Shown: positions 9,324 to 18,200, counted from the first letter of the stretch. The stretch: DNA of 64,000 nt from Oceanobacillus timonensis (GCF_900166635.1 NZ_LT800497.1:968303-1032302); one strand, 5' to 3'. The notes: a model not told the origin generated them from the sequence alone. Translations and numbers: made by a program.

Positions 9324-9491
9324 ATGATGAAGATTCATTATTACAGAGATGGCAGTGGACGGCAGCCGGTTTACGAAGGCTTTAAAAGCATTCAAAAAAA
9401 GGTCCGGATAACATGGCGTAAATTCTACCAACTTCAAATTATGTTGAAAGAAAACGGGAAAGTGATACATTCTGGGGAACTGCAAGTATGA
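9324..9491 (+). pseudogene. Truncated HigB/RelE-type (phage Gp49-like) toxin remnant
   Basis: A 55-codon frame with a GAGGAG ribosome site begins MKIHYYRDGSGRQPVYEGF, which resembles the start of HigB-like toxins of the Gp49/DUF891 family, and continues with a helix around QLQIMLKENGKVI as in that family. It stops at 9489 where an intact toxin of about 110 residues would continue into its catalytic strands. Beyond the stop, a fragment KYESGMFSV in another frame and a further open stretch to about 9559 suggest frameshift decay. It lies directly upstream of an XRE antitoxin-like gene, the usual toxin-antitoxin order. The family call rests on pattern memory and is tentative. Confidence 0.5.
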
Positions 9492-9605
9492 ATCAGGAAT
9501 GTTTAGTGTTTGAGAAGGTTTTTAAAACTCAAATAACATGTATAACTCTCTTTGAGTAAATGTATTTTTTATAAAATATAAGTATTATCTAAAGAGGTGA
9601 TTTTA

Positions 9606-9905
9606 ATGAGCAACTTTGAAAATGTTCGAAAAGATGTAGCAAAAGATGATCCGGAATTATTTATCGTATTAGAAGTTGTAGGTAAATTGACAGCTGCAAG
9701 AGCTAGAAAAGGGCTGTCTCAACGAGAACTGTCAAGGCTATCCCATGTTCCTCAAAAAACAATTAGCCGGATGGAAAATGGGAAAGACGTACCGAAGCTG
9801 ACAACTTTATTAAAAATAGGCCATGTTCTTGGATTAGAATTATCGCTTGTAGAAAAACATACTGATGATGAACAGGCCGCATCCATATCATTTTCTACAA
9901 ACTAA
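9606..9905 (+). CDS. XRE-family HTH protein, probable orphan HigA-type antitoxin
   Basis: A 99-residue protein with a central Cro/C1 helix-turn-helix (about residues 25-80): KGLSQRELSRLSHVPQKTIS followed by RMENGKDVPKLTTLLKIGHVL. Size and context match antitoxins of HigBA or RelBE type. The frame is open from a GTG at 9597, but that codon lies inside the AGAGGTGAT ribosome site, so I start at the ATG at 9606. The toxin gene upstream looks broken, leaving this as a likely solitary regulator. The short tail after residue 85 is hydrophilic and not recognised. Confidence 0.8.
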   Translation: MSNFENVRKDVAKDDPELFIVLEVVGKLTAARARKGLSQRELSRLSHVPQKTISRMENGKDVPKLTTLLKIGHVLGLELSLVEKHTDDEQAASISFSTN

Positions 9906-9978
9906 AAAGAAGGCTTAAGTGGTATGGTTACGTTCTTTTTGTTCTTTGTGGCATTGTAAGATAAATGAATAACTATAC

Positions 9979-10025
9979 AAAATCCCCTTTTTCATGATAA
10001 ATAAGAAAAAAAGGGGATTTTATAT
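9979..10025. terminator. Bidirectional terminator
   Basis: AAAATCCCCTTTTTC pairs with GAAAAAAGGGGATTTT across a short loop, with A and T runs at both ends. It separates the plus-strand XRE gene from the convergent SDR gene. Confidence 0.88.
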
Positions 10026-10053
10026 TTATTTATAGCAAGACTGCCTTGTCCGA

Positions 10054-10800
10054 TTAAAGAGCAGTCCAGCCGCCATCAATCACAAGTTCAGCTCCGGTCA
10101 TAAATCGGGATTCATCGGATGCCAGGAACAGCACGCCGTATGCTACATCATCCGGATTTCCGAAGTAAGGAAGCTGTGTGAACGTTTTGTAGTATGGTGT
10201 TGCATCTGCAAAGGTATCTGCAGTCATTGGTGTTTCAATGATTCCTGGATGGACGGAATTGACACGGATTTTATCTTTACCATAATCGACAGCTGCTGAT
10301 TTGGATAAGGAACGTAAAGCCCCTTTTGCAGCAGTGTATGGGCTTGTTCCGGCCATACCTACCAGTCCGCCAATGGAAGAAATGTTGATGACAGAACCGC
10401 TTCCGTTTTTTTGCATTTCTGGAATTGCATATTTCATTCCAATCACACAGCCGTTCAGGTCAATATCCAGAATTTTATTCCATTCGTTCATTTCCATTTG
10501 TGCAATGGTTTTTGGACTGGAAACACCAGCATTGTTGACAAGGACATCGATTTTACCATATTGGTCAACTGTTTTCTGAATCACTTGTTTCCATTCTTCC
10601 TCAGAAGTTACATTGTGTTTCAAACCAATAGCCTCTCCGCCGTTTTCTTTAATGTCATTCACTACCTCTTGTAGCGTATCTTCTACAATATCTGTTGCAA
10701 CGACCTTTGCCCCTTCTTTTGCAAAAATCTTTACTTCTGCAGCTCCCATTCCAAGTGCTGCGCCAGTGATGATAGCTACTTTACCTGTTAAACGTCCCAT
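10054..10800 (-). CDS. SDR-family NAD(P)-dependent dehydrogenase
   Basis: A 248-residue classical SDR: TGAALGMG cofactor loop, NNAGVSSP, the catalytic Ser in NISSIGG, YTAAKGALRSLSK with Tyr and Lys, and HPGIIETPM. The end, GAELVIDGGWTAL, is typical of glucose 1-dehydrogenase or cyclic alcohol dehydrogenase annotations. The frame runs back to 10818, but the ATG at 10800 is preferred because AAGGA lies 8 bases ahead of it. It is the last gene of a four-gene minus-strand set (MarR, SDR, isomerase-like, this gene). The substrate is unknown; a cyclic alcohol or steroid-like compound would fit its neighbours. Confidence 0.87.
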   Translation of the reverse strand: MGRLTGKVAIITGAALGMGAAEVKIFAKEGAKVVATDIVEDTLQEVVNDIKENGGEAIGLKHNVTSEEEWKQVIQKTVDQYGKIDVLVNNAGVSSPKTIAQMEMNEWNKILDIDLNGCVIGMKYAIPEMQKNGSGSVINISSIGGLVGMAGTSPYTAAKGALRSLSKSAAVDYGKDKIRVNSVHPGIIETPMTADTFADATPYYKTFTQLPYFGNPDDVAYGVLFLASDESRFMTGAELVIDGGWTAL

Positions 10801-10901
10801 GATAATCATCCTTTTCAAATTTGTATTTTATTTAATCATCTTGTTTATGAACAAGATGTACGAAAATAATTAAACACTGCAAGTACGAAAAACTGACTCA
10901 A

Positions 10902-11273
10902 CTAAAGCTGCTGAATATCATCCGGTCCCCAATAAGCGTGCATCGTAGCAATTTTACCTTCCGAATCAAAAGTCATCACATCTGTAACATCGATTCGTAC
11001 AGGGTGACCTTCTTTCTCAGTATGGACAGCGAAGGTAATTGCTGCAGCGTTACTGTAAGAACCACGAGGCGCCGCTAATAGTTCCAAATTGGCGCCGGAC
11101 ATGCTTTCATTGTAGAATGCTTCTACTTCTTTACGTCCAATTTTAGCTGGCGAACTAAAAGGATCTTCTACACTTACTTCATCTGAAAATAATGCCATCA
11201 GGCGGTCGATATCGTTCGCATTGAACGCATCAACATACTCCTGTAATGCATTTTTCATTGTTAAGCTATCCAT
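10902..11273 (-). CDS. SnoaL-like / ketosteroid-isomerase-type protein
   Basis: A 123-residue protein of the NTF2-like fold. The start YVDAFNANDIDRLMALF, then SVEDPFSSP and a strand IDVTDVMTFD followed by HAYWGPDDI, is the pattern of delta5-3-ketosteroid isomerases, in which an N-terminal Tyr, an Asp after the second helix and a later Asp form the active site. An AAAGGAG site supports the start. It is placed between two SDR genes under a MarR regulator, which suggests a pathway of oxidation and double-bond isomerisation of a cyclic ketone or aromatic-like compound. True steroid activity is not implied; the fold serves many substrates. Confidence 0.8.
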   Translation of the reverse strand: MDSLTMKNALQEYVDAFNANDIDRLMALFSDEVSVEDPFSSPAKIGRKEVEAFYNESMSGANLELLAAPRGSYSNAAAITFAVHTEKEGHPVRIDVTDVMTFDSEGKIATMHAYWGPDDIQQL

Positions 11274-11336
11274 CCATCATACGCTCCTTTATTTCACGTG
11301 TCCTTTGACTATACCCGTTATTGAGAGAAGTATTCC

Positions 11337-12092
11337 TTATAGCGTTAAACCGCCATCAACAGCTAGAACGGAACCGGTCATATAACTTGCGCCAGGGGAA
11401 GCCAGGAAAGCAACAACATTAGCGACTTCATCAGGTTCGGACATGCGCCCGATAACTGGATAATCAATTTTTGGTGTGTTTCCGGTTTCTTCCCATGTTT
11501 TCTGGAAGCCCGCTACTAAGTTCGTTTCTACGCCGCCTGGGCAGATAACGTTAACACGGATTCCTTTATCGGCATATTCTTTTGCAGCTGATTTGGTAAT
11601 ACCTACAACGGCATGTTTGCTGGCAGAATAAACAGCTAAGCTATGTTCCACGCGCAGTCCGGAGCTTGATGAAGTATTGATAATGACACCGGAACCTTGT
11701 TTTTCCATTACTTGGATTACATACTTCATACCCAAAAATACGCCTTTAAAGTTAACAGAAACGACACGATCGTATTCTTCATCAGGTATATCTGCTAATA
11801 AATAAGGTTTTTGGATGACGCCAGCATTGTTGAAGAAGACATCAATGCGGCCATAATTTTCAACAGCGGTATTGACATAATTTTGTACGTCTTCGCTTTT
11901 GGAAACATCCGCTTTAACAAAGATTCCTTCCCCGCCTTGTTCCTCAACAAGGCGTCGTGTTTCTTCACCTGTTTGTTCATTAAAGTCTACTAAGACCAAT
12001 TTCATGCCCATTTCAGCCAGCTTTAGGCTTGTAGCACGTCCCATACCGCTGCCGGCACCTGTAATAACTGCGATTTGTTCTGATTCAGACAT
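11337..12092 (-). CDS. SDR-family NAD(P)-dependent oxidoreductase
   Basis: A 251-residue classical SDR with [26 protein letters not shown], the [13 protein letters not shown] catalytic segment and CPGGVETNL. The frame extends to a TTG at 12098 but the ATG at 12092 has better spacing (9 bases) from AAGGAG. The ribosome site lies within the end of the MarR gene, whose stop is immediately upstream, so the two are probably cotranscribed. About 28% of residues look shared with the SDR at 10054, meaning an ancient rather than a recent duplication. Confidence 0.87.
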   Translation of the reverse strand: MSESEQIAVITGAGSGMGRATSLKLAEMGMKLVLVDFNEQTGEETRRLVEEQGGEGIFVKADVSKSEDVQNYVNTAVENYGRIDVFFNNAGVIQKPYLLADIPDEEYDRVVSVNFKGVFLGMKYVIQVMEKQGSGVIINTSSSSGLRVEHSLAVYSASKHAVVGITKSAAKEYADKGIRVNVICPGGVETNLVAGFQKTWEETGNTPKIDYPVIGRMSEPDEVANVVAFLASPGASYMTGSVLAVDGGLTL

Positions 12093-12098
12093 CGTCAA

Positions 12099-12497
12099 TC
12101 ACTCCTTATCCAATTTATATTCTTTTAGGTTGTCTACCATCTTTTTATAATATCCATGAAGATCACTTAATTCATCATTCGAAAAATCTTTCCATAATGA
12201 ATCAGTCAACGCAAAATACTTTTCATTAATTTGATCGAGCACCTCGGATCCCAGGGGCGTGATTTGCATCAGGGTTATCCGGCGATCTTTTTCAGAAGGT
12301 TTTCGTTCAATATAACCTTTCTGGACCAGCTTATTCGTAAGGTTTGTAACAGCAGGTAAACTGATACCAAGCCTTTCTGATAACTCTGAGCTTTTTTTAG
12401 CACCATCACCTGTTAAAATTTCCAAAATATATACTTGCGATCCGGATATATCACTATCAAGTATTTTTCCATAAGCAACAATGAATTTGTGAACCAT
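12099..12497 (-). CDS. MarR-family transcriptional regulator
   Basis: A 132-residue winged-helix regulator: helix-turn-helix SERLGISLPAVTNLTNKLVQ followed by the wing KGYIERKPSEKDRRITLMQ, with the DRR motif typical of MarR. These proteins usually repress their own operon and release DNA on binding a phenolic or other small molecule. The ATG at 12497 has no ribosome site and the protein would lack part of helix 1. The same frame is open upstream, where GGAGGG at 12551-12556 lies 8 bases before an ATT codon at 12542; starting there adds 15 residues and gives 147, the usual size. A perfect dyad at 12573 is a likely operator. Confidence 0.85.
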   Translation of the reverse strand: MVHKFIVAYGKILDSDISGSQVYILEILTGDGAKKSSELSERLGISLPAVTNLTNKLVQKGYIERKPSEKDRRITLMQITPLGSEVLDQINEKYFALTDSLWKDFSNDELSDLHGYYKKMVDNLKEYKLDKE

Positions 12498-12572
12498 AAT
12501 AGAAAGCAGTTTAGAAAGTTCCTGTTTGTCTTCTTGATTAATAAGTTGATCCCTCCGATACTTAAAAGTACT

Positions 12573-12595
12573 AATAGTTAAAAGTATTAACTATT
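12573..12595. promoter_or_regulatory. Probable MarR operator dyad
   Basis: AATAGTTAA and TTAACTATT form a perfect 9-bp inverted repeat around a 5-bp centre, 17 bases upstream of the GGAGGG site of the MarR gene. The size and position suit MarR autoregulation. It is the main feature in the 348-bp gap 12498-12845. Confidence 0.7.
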
Positions 12596-12845
12596 TATAT
12601 TTCAAGTGTATGCTTGGTTTATTATATTGTCAAAGATTTGCATTTTTATGTAGGGGGCAGGAAGAGAGGTTAAAATACATAAAGTCAGGAAATACCCTTT
12701 TAACCAAAAAACAGAGGGAGGTCCCCTTATTCAACTACAAAAAACCCATTTTCCCTCACCAGTTTAAAATTTCAACAAATATGAAAAACCATGATAAAAT
12801 AAAGAATACATGTAAAAGAATCCGGATAAAGAAAGGAGCATCGGC

Positions 12846-14729
12846 ATGGCAGTGAAACGAAATGATCCATGTCCATGCGGCAGCGGGAAAAAATATAAAA
12901 AATGTTGTATGGCTAAGGATAATTTAACTGAGTTGAAAGTGGTAAAAGAAGATCGATTTTTTCAGCTGAAAGAAGTATTGGTCGGTAAGCTGGATGACTT
13001 TATTTATAGTAAAATATCACAAAGCGCATATTTTCCGTTAGAATCACAATTTAAAAAAAGAACAAAGCATATGTTTGATGAATCAGGCCGAGGATTATTC
13101 CATTTTTGGTTATACTTCTTTCACCGTTATGAAAATGGGTTACGTGGAATTGAATGGTTTGTATCTGAGATGAAAGATCGATTAAAATCGGAAGAAAAAA
13201 CAATGGCGGAGCGCTGGGCAACGCTAAGTCCTCAATTTGTACAAGCTGTTGATCAAACAGATGAATATGTTGTTTTTGAAGACTATTTTACGAAGCAGAC
13301 GTATCATATGCCAAATACAAAAGAACATTTCCCGGAGGTACTGCCTTGGATGGGGACGATTGGTTTATTAGAACCGATTAATGATGTCTATTATTTTAAT
13401 GGCATGAGGAGCATGCATAATCCAAAAGAATACGAGAAGCAAATTGCATACGTAGAGACGATTGCGAGGGAGAAACAACTTGATCATGATAAAGTGATGA
13501 TTGACTATTACCCTGAAATTTTGGTGGCGCCTTATGAAGAGAAGGAAGAACGGAAAAAGGATGAAAAAGAGGTTACTTTCTTTACGTATACATTTGATTT
13601 AGCTCATCCAAAACGTGCAGAGGTGTTTCTTTATAATGACGTGGACCTGGATATCAAAGAGTGGACTGCTCAACATAAACTGCTGGGCTGGGTGGGTAAA
13701 ATTCAAAATTATAAGGATAGTGAATTAGCAGAAGATATCACGATTAAATCATTACAAGCAACTTTAGAGATAGAAGATAATCAACTTACTTTCGAAACAA
13801 CTTCCTTAGAATGTCTACGTCAATTTTTACAAAAAATAGTAACAGTAAGCGATGCATTTATTCTTGTCAATGATTATGAAGAAACGCACAGACTTCCGAA
13901 AACGGTTGAAGTAACACAGACAGTAGTTGAAACAGGCGAGAATGTGCCTGACTATTTTACTGCCTATGCTTCGATGCGTATACAGACAAGCATGGACATG
14001 CCTATACCGGAATATAATCATCAATCTATTCGCCAATTAATGGACAAAGGAGAAAGCCAATTAGTTGAAACCTATCTAAAAAATGCAGAGTTTCATGAAA
14101 ACCGTTTTGTAATGCAGAAGTATTCAGACGTCAAAATAAGTCCTGATTTTAATACAGAGCGTAAAGAACTTGGTCTTCCATTATCTCCATTTGTAACAGG
14201 TGGAGAGGAGCGTTCTACTTCTGTTCAAACAGTTCTGAAAGCGAAAAATCGGGAAACCGTTGTCTTAGAAAAAGATATTCCGATGTATGACAGGTTGGGT
14301 TTCTCACGAGAGACAATCGATGCTTTTTATACGAACGATATGACTCGTTTTTATCAGGAGAAGACAGAAGGAAAGTCAAAATCTACCGAGCGAAAGTATC
14401 GAAATAGCCTGTATGATATTCGAGAAATAATGGAAAGAAAAAACATTCACAGCTGGGAAGAATGTGGTCCTGATTTTTGGGAAAACTTGCTTACGAAAGA
14501 TATCTACGAGCTTTTTGGCGGTCAAATGTATGTCAGCAATACGCAGTATAAAGAATTAGTGACTACTGTTAAAGCATTTGTGAAATGGCTGTCGAAAGAA
14601 GGAAAAATGCGTTATGCAAATGATATTTTACAGGCTGTTTGGAGATGTGAAGAAAAACGAAAAAACATTGAATCTACCATGCAGGTTGTAGATGCGATGC
14701 AGCGGATGAAAAAGGATTTAGGAAAATAG
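12846..14729 (+). CDS. SEC-C motif protein with a C-terminal integrase-like helical domain
   Basis: A 627-residue protein that begins with the zinc motif [16 protein letters not shown] at about residues 6-21. The long middle region (about 30-520) is not recognised. The C-terminal 100 residues, from TERKYRNSLYDIREIMERK to VKAFVKWLSKEGKMRYANDI, resemble the SAM-like N-terminal domain of tyrosine recombinases. The order is thus the mirror of the SEC-C protein at 7515. The AAAGGAG site fixes the start; a short overlapping frame from 12610 is not needed. No membrane segment or signal peptide is evident. The role is unknown. Confidence 0.8.
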   Translation: MAVKRNDPCPCGSGKKYKKCCMAKDNLTELKVVKEDRFFQLKEVLVGKLDDFIYSKISQSAYFPLESQFKKRTKHMFDESGRGLFHFWLYFFHRYENGLRGIEWFVSEMKDRLKSEEKTMAERWATLSPQFVQAVDQTDEYVVFEDYFTKQTYHMPNTKEHFPEVLPWMGTIGLLEPINDVYYFNGMRSMHNPKEYEKQIAYVETIAREKQLDHDKVMIDYYPEILVAPYEEKEERKKDEKEVTFFTYTFDLAHPKRAEVFLYNDVDLDIKEWTAQHKLLGWVGKIQNYKDSELAEDITIKSLQATLEIEDNQLTFETTSLECLRQFLQKIVTVSDAFILVNDYEETHRLPKTVEVTQTVVETGENVPDYFTAYASMRIQTSMDMPIPEYNHQSIRQLMDKGESQLVETYLKNAEFHENRFVMQKYSDVKISPDFNTERKELGLPLSPFVTGGEERSTSVQTVLKAKNRETVVLEKDIPMYDRLGFSRETIDAFYTNDMTRFYQEKTEGKSKSTERKYRNSLYDIREIMERKNIHSWEECGPDFWENLLTKDIYELFGGQMYVSNTQYKELVTTVKAFVKWLSKEGKMRYANDILQAVWRCEEKRKNIESTMQVVDAMQRMKKDLGK

Positions 14730-14912
14730 CTTATGGTGATAAGGAAAGACAAACGCATCTTTTAACTGGTATCAGGTAAGGGATGGGGTTGTCTTTAGAA
14801 TAAATAATCCATTCAGATACATATATTTTGAAATATAACCTGATATACTTCATTACGCAGAAAATAATGTGAATGAAATGGTTTATCTATACTGGAGAGG
14901 AGGAGGAGGAAA

Positions 14913-16040
14913 ATGAAAGTCATTGTTGTCGGAACTGGAATTGTGGGTGCCAGCGCAGCATACTATCTGGTGAAACAAGGTGTTGAGGTTATCATGGTAG
15001 ACCGTCCAGAAGATGGAAAAGCGACTTCTGCAGGTGCTGGTATTATTTGTCCTTGGATTTCTCGTGTGGAAAATCCGCATTGGTACGTTATTGCGAAAAG
15101 AGGTGCCCTGTATTACCCGGAATTGATTGCACAATTAAAGTCGGATGGCGAAACAGATACGGGTTATAAGCAGGTTGGTGCGATCAGTGTGAGTAATGAT
15201 CCGGCTGAATTAGACGAAATGGAGCGTCGAGTTCGTGAAAAGCAATTAAAAGCTCCTGAACTTGGAGAAATTAAGCGATTAAACCATACAGAAGCGAAGA
15301 ATAAATTCCCTGCATTATCTGATGATTTAGAAGGCGTTTATGTTTCTGGGGCTGCCCGAATGGATGGCAGATTGATGCGGGAATCTTTAAAACGTGCTGC
15401 TGTAAAAAATGGTGCACGATTGATAGAGGGAGAAGCTGCTCTTACTGCAACAGACCAAAAAGTAACCGGTGTTCATGTAGATGGACAAGATATAACAGCA
15501 GATCATGTGTTATTAGCAACTGGAGCATGGGCATCGGAACAAATGAAGCCATTAGGATTGGATTTGGCGATTGAACCGCAGCGGGGGCAAATTGCTCACA
15601 TTTCTCTTCCAGAACAGGATACGGCAGATTGGCCGGTAGTTTTGCCGCAGACCAGTCACTATATGCTGGCATTTGATGACTCCAGGATTGTTGCAGGAGC
15701 GACGAGAGAGGAAGGTTCTGGGTTTGACTATCGTTTAACAGCTGGCGGTGTTCATCAGGTTTTGGAGGCTGCCCTGGATGTGGCTTCCGGGTTAGAGGAA
15801 GGTACGCTGAAAGAAGTCCGGATTGGATTTCGCCCAATGAGTCCAGATAAGTTGCCGTTGATTGGAGCGATTGATGACAGAGAGGGTCTTTATATCGCAA
15901 ATGGTCTCGGGCCTTCGGGGTTAACAATGGGGCCATATGCAGGCAAATTAGCAGCAAAGCAGATATTAAATGAAAAAATGGAACTCGACATGACTCCCTA
16001 CCGCCCTGATCGGGCAATTTCGAAATTTGCAGGGAACTGA
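14913..16040 (+). CDS. FAD-dependent D-amino acid dehydrogenase / glycine oxidase-like protein
   Basis: A 375-residue flavoenzyme of the DAO family. The N-terminal dinucleotide-binding motif is VGTGIVGASAAYYL; SAGAGIICPW is the usual second FAD contact; the C-terminal part has GFRPMSPDKLPLIG and IANGLGPSGLTMGP, which close the FAD site in this family. It should oxidise a D-amino acid or N-substituted glycine to the oxo acid. The strong GGAGG-rich site upstream of the ATG supports the start. It stands alone between a SEC-C gene and a convergent lipoprotein, so the substrate cannot be inferred from neighbours. No ThiO-linked thiamine genes are nearby. Confidence 0.87.
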   Translation: MKVIVVGTGIVGASAAYYLVKQGVEVIMVDRPEDGKATSAGAGIICPWISRVENPHWYVIAKRGALYYPELIAQLKSDGETDTGYKQVGAISVSNDPAELDEMERRVREKQLKAPELGEIKRLNHTEAKNKFPALSDDLEGVYVSGAARMDGRLMRESLKRAAVKNGARLIEGEAALTATDQKVTGVHVDGQDITADHVLLATGAWASEQMKPLGLDLAIEPQRGQIAHISLPEQDTADWPVVLPQTSHYMLAFDDSRIVAGATREEGSGFDYRLTAGGVHQVLEAALDVASGLEEGTLKEVRIGFRPMSPDKLPLIGAIDDREGLYIANGLGPSGLTMGPYAGKLAAKQILNEKMELDMTPYRPDRAISKFAGN

Positions 16041-16050
16041 TGAAACATGA

Positions 16051-16098
16051 AAGAACCTCTTTGAAAGTTTATATACTTTTCCAAGAGGTTCTTCTTTA
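16051..16098. terminator. Terminator between convergent genes
   Basis: AAGAACCTCTT pairs with AAGAGGTTCTT, with an additional inner GAAAGT / ACTTTT stem, followed by CTTTACT. It serves the amino-acid oxidase and possibly the convergent lipoprotein gene. Confidence 0.8.
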
Positions 16099-16122
16099 CT
16101 GAAAATGGATCATTACAGGATG

Positions 16123-16839
16123 TTACGAAGAAGCAGCTTCTTCGATGACTTCCTCAGGTATTTCCAATTCATCAACATCATTTATATCGTCATAATCAAC
16201 AAGGATATTGATATCGACATTTCCTGTTTCATTTTCAACAGAGAGATTATACTCTACATGTTCAATATTGAAATCAGACTTGTTTACTTCAAAGGAAAAG
16301 TCCAAAGACATGTCCTCATCAGCGATATCAGAACCTCCTATAAGTATGTTGAATGGGCCTTCAAATGCCTCGTAGATGTCACGTTCAAATCCTTCATAAT
16401 GAAAGGTGTAGGTATTACCTTCCGGATCAAATGCAGCGTAATCAATAACATTTTCCAGCACAGCAACAACATCTCTATAAGAAGGGTTGAATAATGCTTC
16501 GTCAGCTTCTGCCTCTCGTTCTACCCATGGGCTATCTGCTTCTTGCGTATATATTTCGTCGTCAACACGATATGTATCAATGGACGTTTCTTCTCCATCT
16601 GTTTCCGTCGTAGAAACCTGGTGTTTTGAAGCCGGCTCTTCGGTCAAAGAAACTTCCGTATTGTAGTTTACCGTGCTTGTCACATCGGATGTATTAATAT
16701 TAAACTCTGCGCTGTATTGGTTCACGTCGTGATGTGAATTCAATACGTTATCTGTTACTTCTTCCTCACTTGCATCCTGGGAACAGGCGACTAAAAAGAG
16801 AGACAAAGAAATAACGAGCCAAACGAATAACTTTTTCAC
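16123..16839 (-). CDS. Predicted lipoprotein, DUF6612-like
   Basis: A 238-residue acidic secreted lipoprotein. The signal sequence MKKLFVWLVISLSLFLVAC ends in a lipobox with Cys19, followed by a Ser/Asp/Glu-rich linker and a beta-rich domain with repeated Asn-Val-Asp strands, as in lipoproteins built on a LolA/LppX-like fold. The start is GTG with AAGGTGGTG just upstream. It would be anchored on the outer face of the membrane. It has no obvious functional partner: the TetR regulator follows on the same strand after a 145-base gap. The family name is a cautious suggestion. Confidence 0.75.
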   Translation of the reverse strand: MKKLFVWLVISLSLFLVACSQDASEEEVTDNVLNSHHDVNQYSAEFNINTSDVTSTVNYNTEVSLTEEPASKHQVSTTETDGEETSIDTYRVDDEIYTQEADSPWVEREAEADEALFNPSYRDVVAVLENVIDYAAFDPEGNTYTFHYEGFERDIYEAFEGPFNILIGGSDIADEDMSLDFSFEVNKSDFNIEHVEYNLSVENETGNVDINILVDYDDINDVDELEIPEEVIEEAASS

Positions 16840-16984
16840 ATTTTCACCACCTTACTGATTGGTATGCACTCTATGTAATAGTCTATATCATTTATGAAGG
16901 TTTTGTAAATTGCGTGTAACATAGAAAAGGATGCATTTTTATTCCTTATAATGGTAAAAATAACCGCTTCAAACGGAAAAGACA

Positions 16985-17869
16985 CTACCTATTCTTTTGT
17001 TCTTCTATTAATTGCATGAACAACGTTTTAATATAATTTCCTTTATCCTCTAATTCCGTATGCTGTAAAGCGTGCTGATAAGAATAAATAACACTTTCCA
17101 TCAGAAATAGATTCGGAGTCTCTACTTTTAATTGTTCCAGTAAAAAATGATGATAGTAAACCAGCTTATCATTTTTCAGCATGGATATACGGTGATCTAA
17201 GTCTGTCAATGTCTCTTTTAATAGCGTTTGAATGCTTTTATCTGCTGTGTCCTTTACTGGATGGTAAGGCAAGAAATAGTCTTCCTGTAAAAATGGAGGA
17301 TGATTGTCTATTTGTTCTATTTGCCGGAGTGCGAAATAGATCATCTCTTCTATTGAAATATCTGTTTTGTCTATATCCATTAATAACTTGGAAGTTAAAT
17401 GGATGGTGCCAAAACTAATCACTGCGTCATCATATGCATGTTTTTGTTTTTCTTTACCAAACACATCACAGATTCGATTTGCCATCCATATGATTTCTTC
17501 CAGGTATTGCTGATTCAGGAAGGTCTTTAATTCCTGGTGACCCTGATCTGCATTGGTAAGAGATGCAAATAGTGCTACAATATTATGTTTTTTATCCATA
17601 TGAAAACGGACAGCAATTTGTTTTACGAAAACATCTTTATCAGCATTGGATTTTCCACGAGCCAACTGCTCCCGGTCGTCAATCACTTCTTCTTGAATCA
17701 ACATTAAAATAGCCATAAAGCAATCCGTTTTGGATGAAAAATAATTATAGAATGTTCCCTTGGATACATTTGCCGTTTCTAAAATATCCTGAATCGGTGT
17801 TGCTGCAAAACCTTTTTTAATAAACAGGGTTTGAGCAGCTTGGATAATTTGTTTCTTTTTTGTATTCAT
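16985..17869 (-). CDS. TetR/AcrR-family regulator of the divergent efflux gene
   Basis: A 294-residue regulator, longer than the usual 190-220. The N-terminal helix-turn-helix is ILETANVSKGTFYNYFSSKT within residues 3-50; the long C-terminal helical part probably binds the inducer. The frame runs to 17917, but the ATG at 17869 has AAAGGA 8 bases upstream and gives the standard N-terminus MNTKKKQIIQAAQTLF. It is transcribed divergently from a 14-helix drug exporter across a 356-bp gap, which is the common arrangement for a local repressor. ATAGTCCA at 17926 and its complement TGGACTAT at 17989 are candidate half-sites. Confidence 0.87.
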   Translation of the reverse strand: MNTKKKQIIQAAQTLFIKKGFAATPIQDILETANVSKGTFYNYFSSKTDCFMAILMLIQEEVIDDREQLARGKSNADKDVFVKQIAVRFHMDKKHNIVALFASLTNADQGHQELKTFLNQQYLEEIIWMANRICDVFGKEKQKHAYDDAVISFGTIHLTSKLLMDIDKTDISIEEMIYFALRQIEQIDNHPPFLQEDYFLPYHPVKDTADKSIQTLLKETLTDLDHRISMLKNDKLVYYHHFLLEQLKVETPNLFLMESVIYSYQHALQHTELEDKGNYIKTLFMQLIEEQKNR

Positions 17870-17925
17870 AAGACCGTTCCTTTGCATTATTTTAAGAAAA
17901 ATAGAATGTTTGTACAATATTTATA

Positions 17926-17996
17926 ATAGTCCATATTCATTGGTATATCAACGTTTAAAAAATAATAAAAAGTTTTTGTTGCATTTATTGGACTAT
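17926..17996. promoter_or_regulatory. Candidate half-sites for the TetR regulator
   Basis: ATAGTCCA (17926-17933) and TGGACTAT (17989-17996) are inverted copies 55 bases apart in the divergent TetR-MFS gap. The distance is too large for one dimer site, so they may be two separate operators. Confidence 0.35.
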
Positions 17997-18164
17997 CAGT
18001 ATAAAATAATGAAGTCTAAAAATAGAAAAGCACTTCGGGCGAACTTAAAAATGGTTGTTGTCTTCTTTGGAATATTCTCTTTAAGAAGATATTTTTTACA
18101 TGTCTGGAACGCATTTCGATTTTAGTACCGCAAAAATGCAGCATATGAAGCAGAAGAAAAAGAA

Positions 18165-18200
18165 ACATTTCTCTGGGAGCCGGGGAAATGTGATTTTTTC
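18165..18200 (+). terminator. Terminator-like hairpin in the MFS leader
   Basis: ACATTTCTCTGG and CCGGGGAAATGT pair over 12 bp (two G-T) with a three-base loop, followed by GATTTTTTC. It ends only 26 bases before the MFS start, so it would block that gene unless bypassed. A 26-codon frame from the ATG at 18136 runs through the hairpin and ends in the MFS ribosome site, but has no ribosome site of its own. Confidence 0.6.

Noticed and set aside
12610..12855. 81-codon plus-strand frame before the second SEC-C gene
   Set aside because: No ribosome site, basic low-complexity translation, and overlap with the well-supported start at 12846. It also runs over the promoter region.
15442..16017. 191-codon minus-strand frame opposite the amino-acid oxidase
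   Set aside because: It is a shadow frame with untypical composition and no ribosome site; the plus-strand enzyme is unambiguous.
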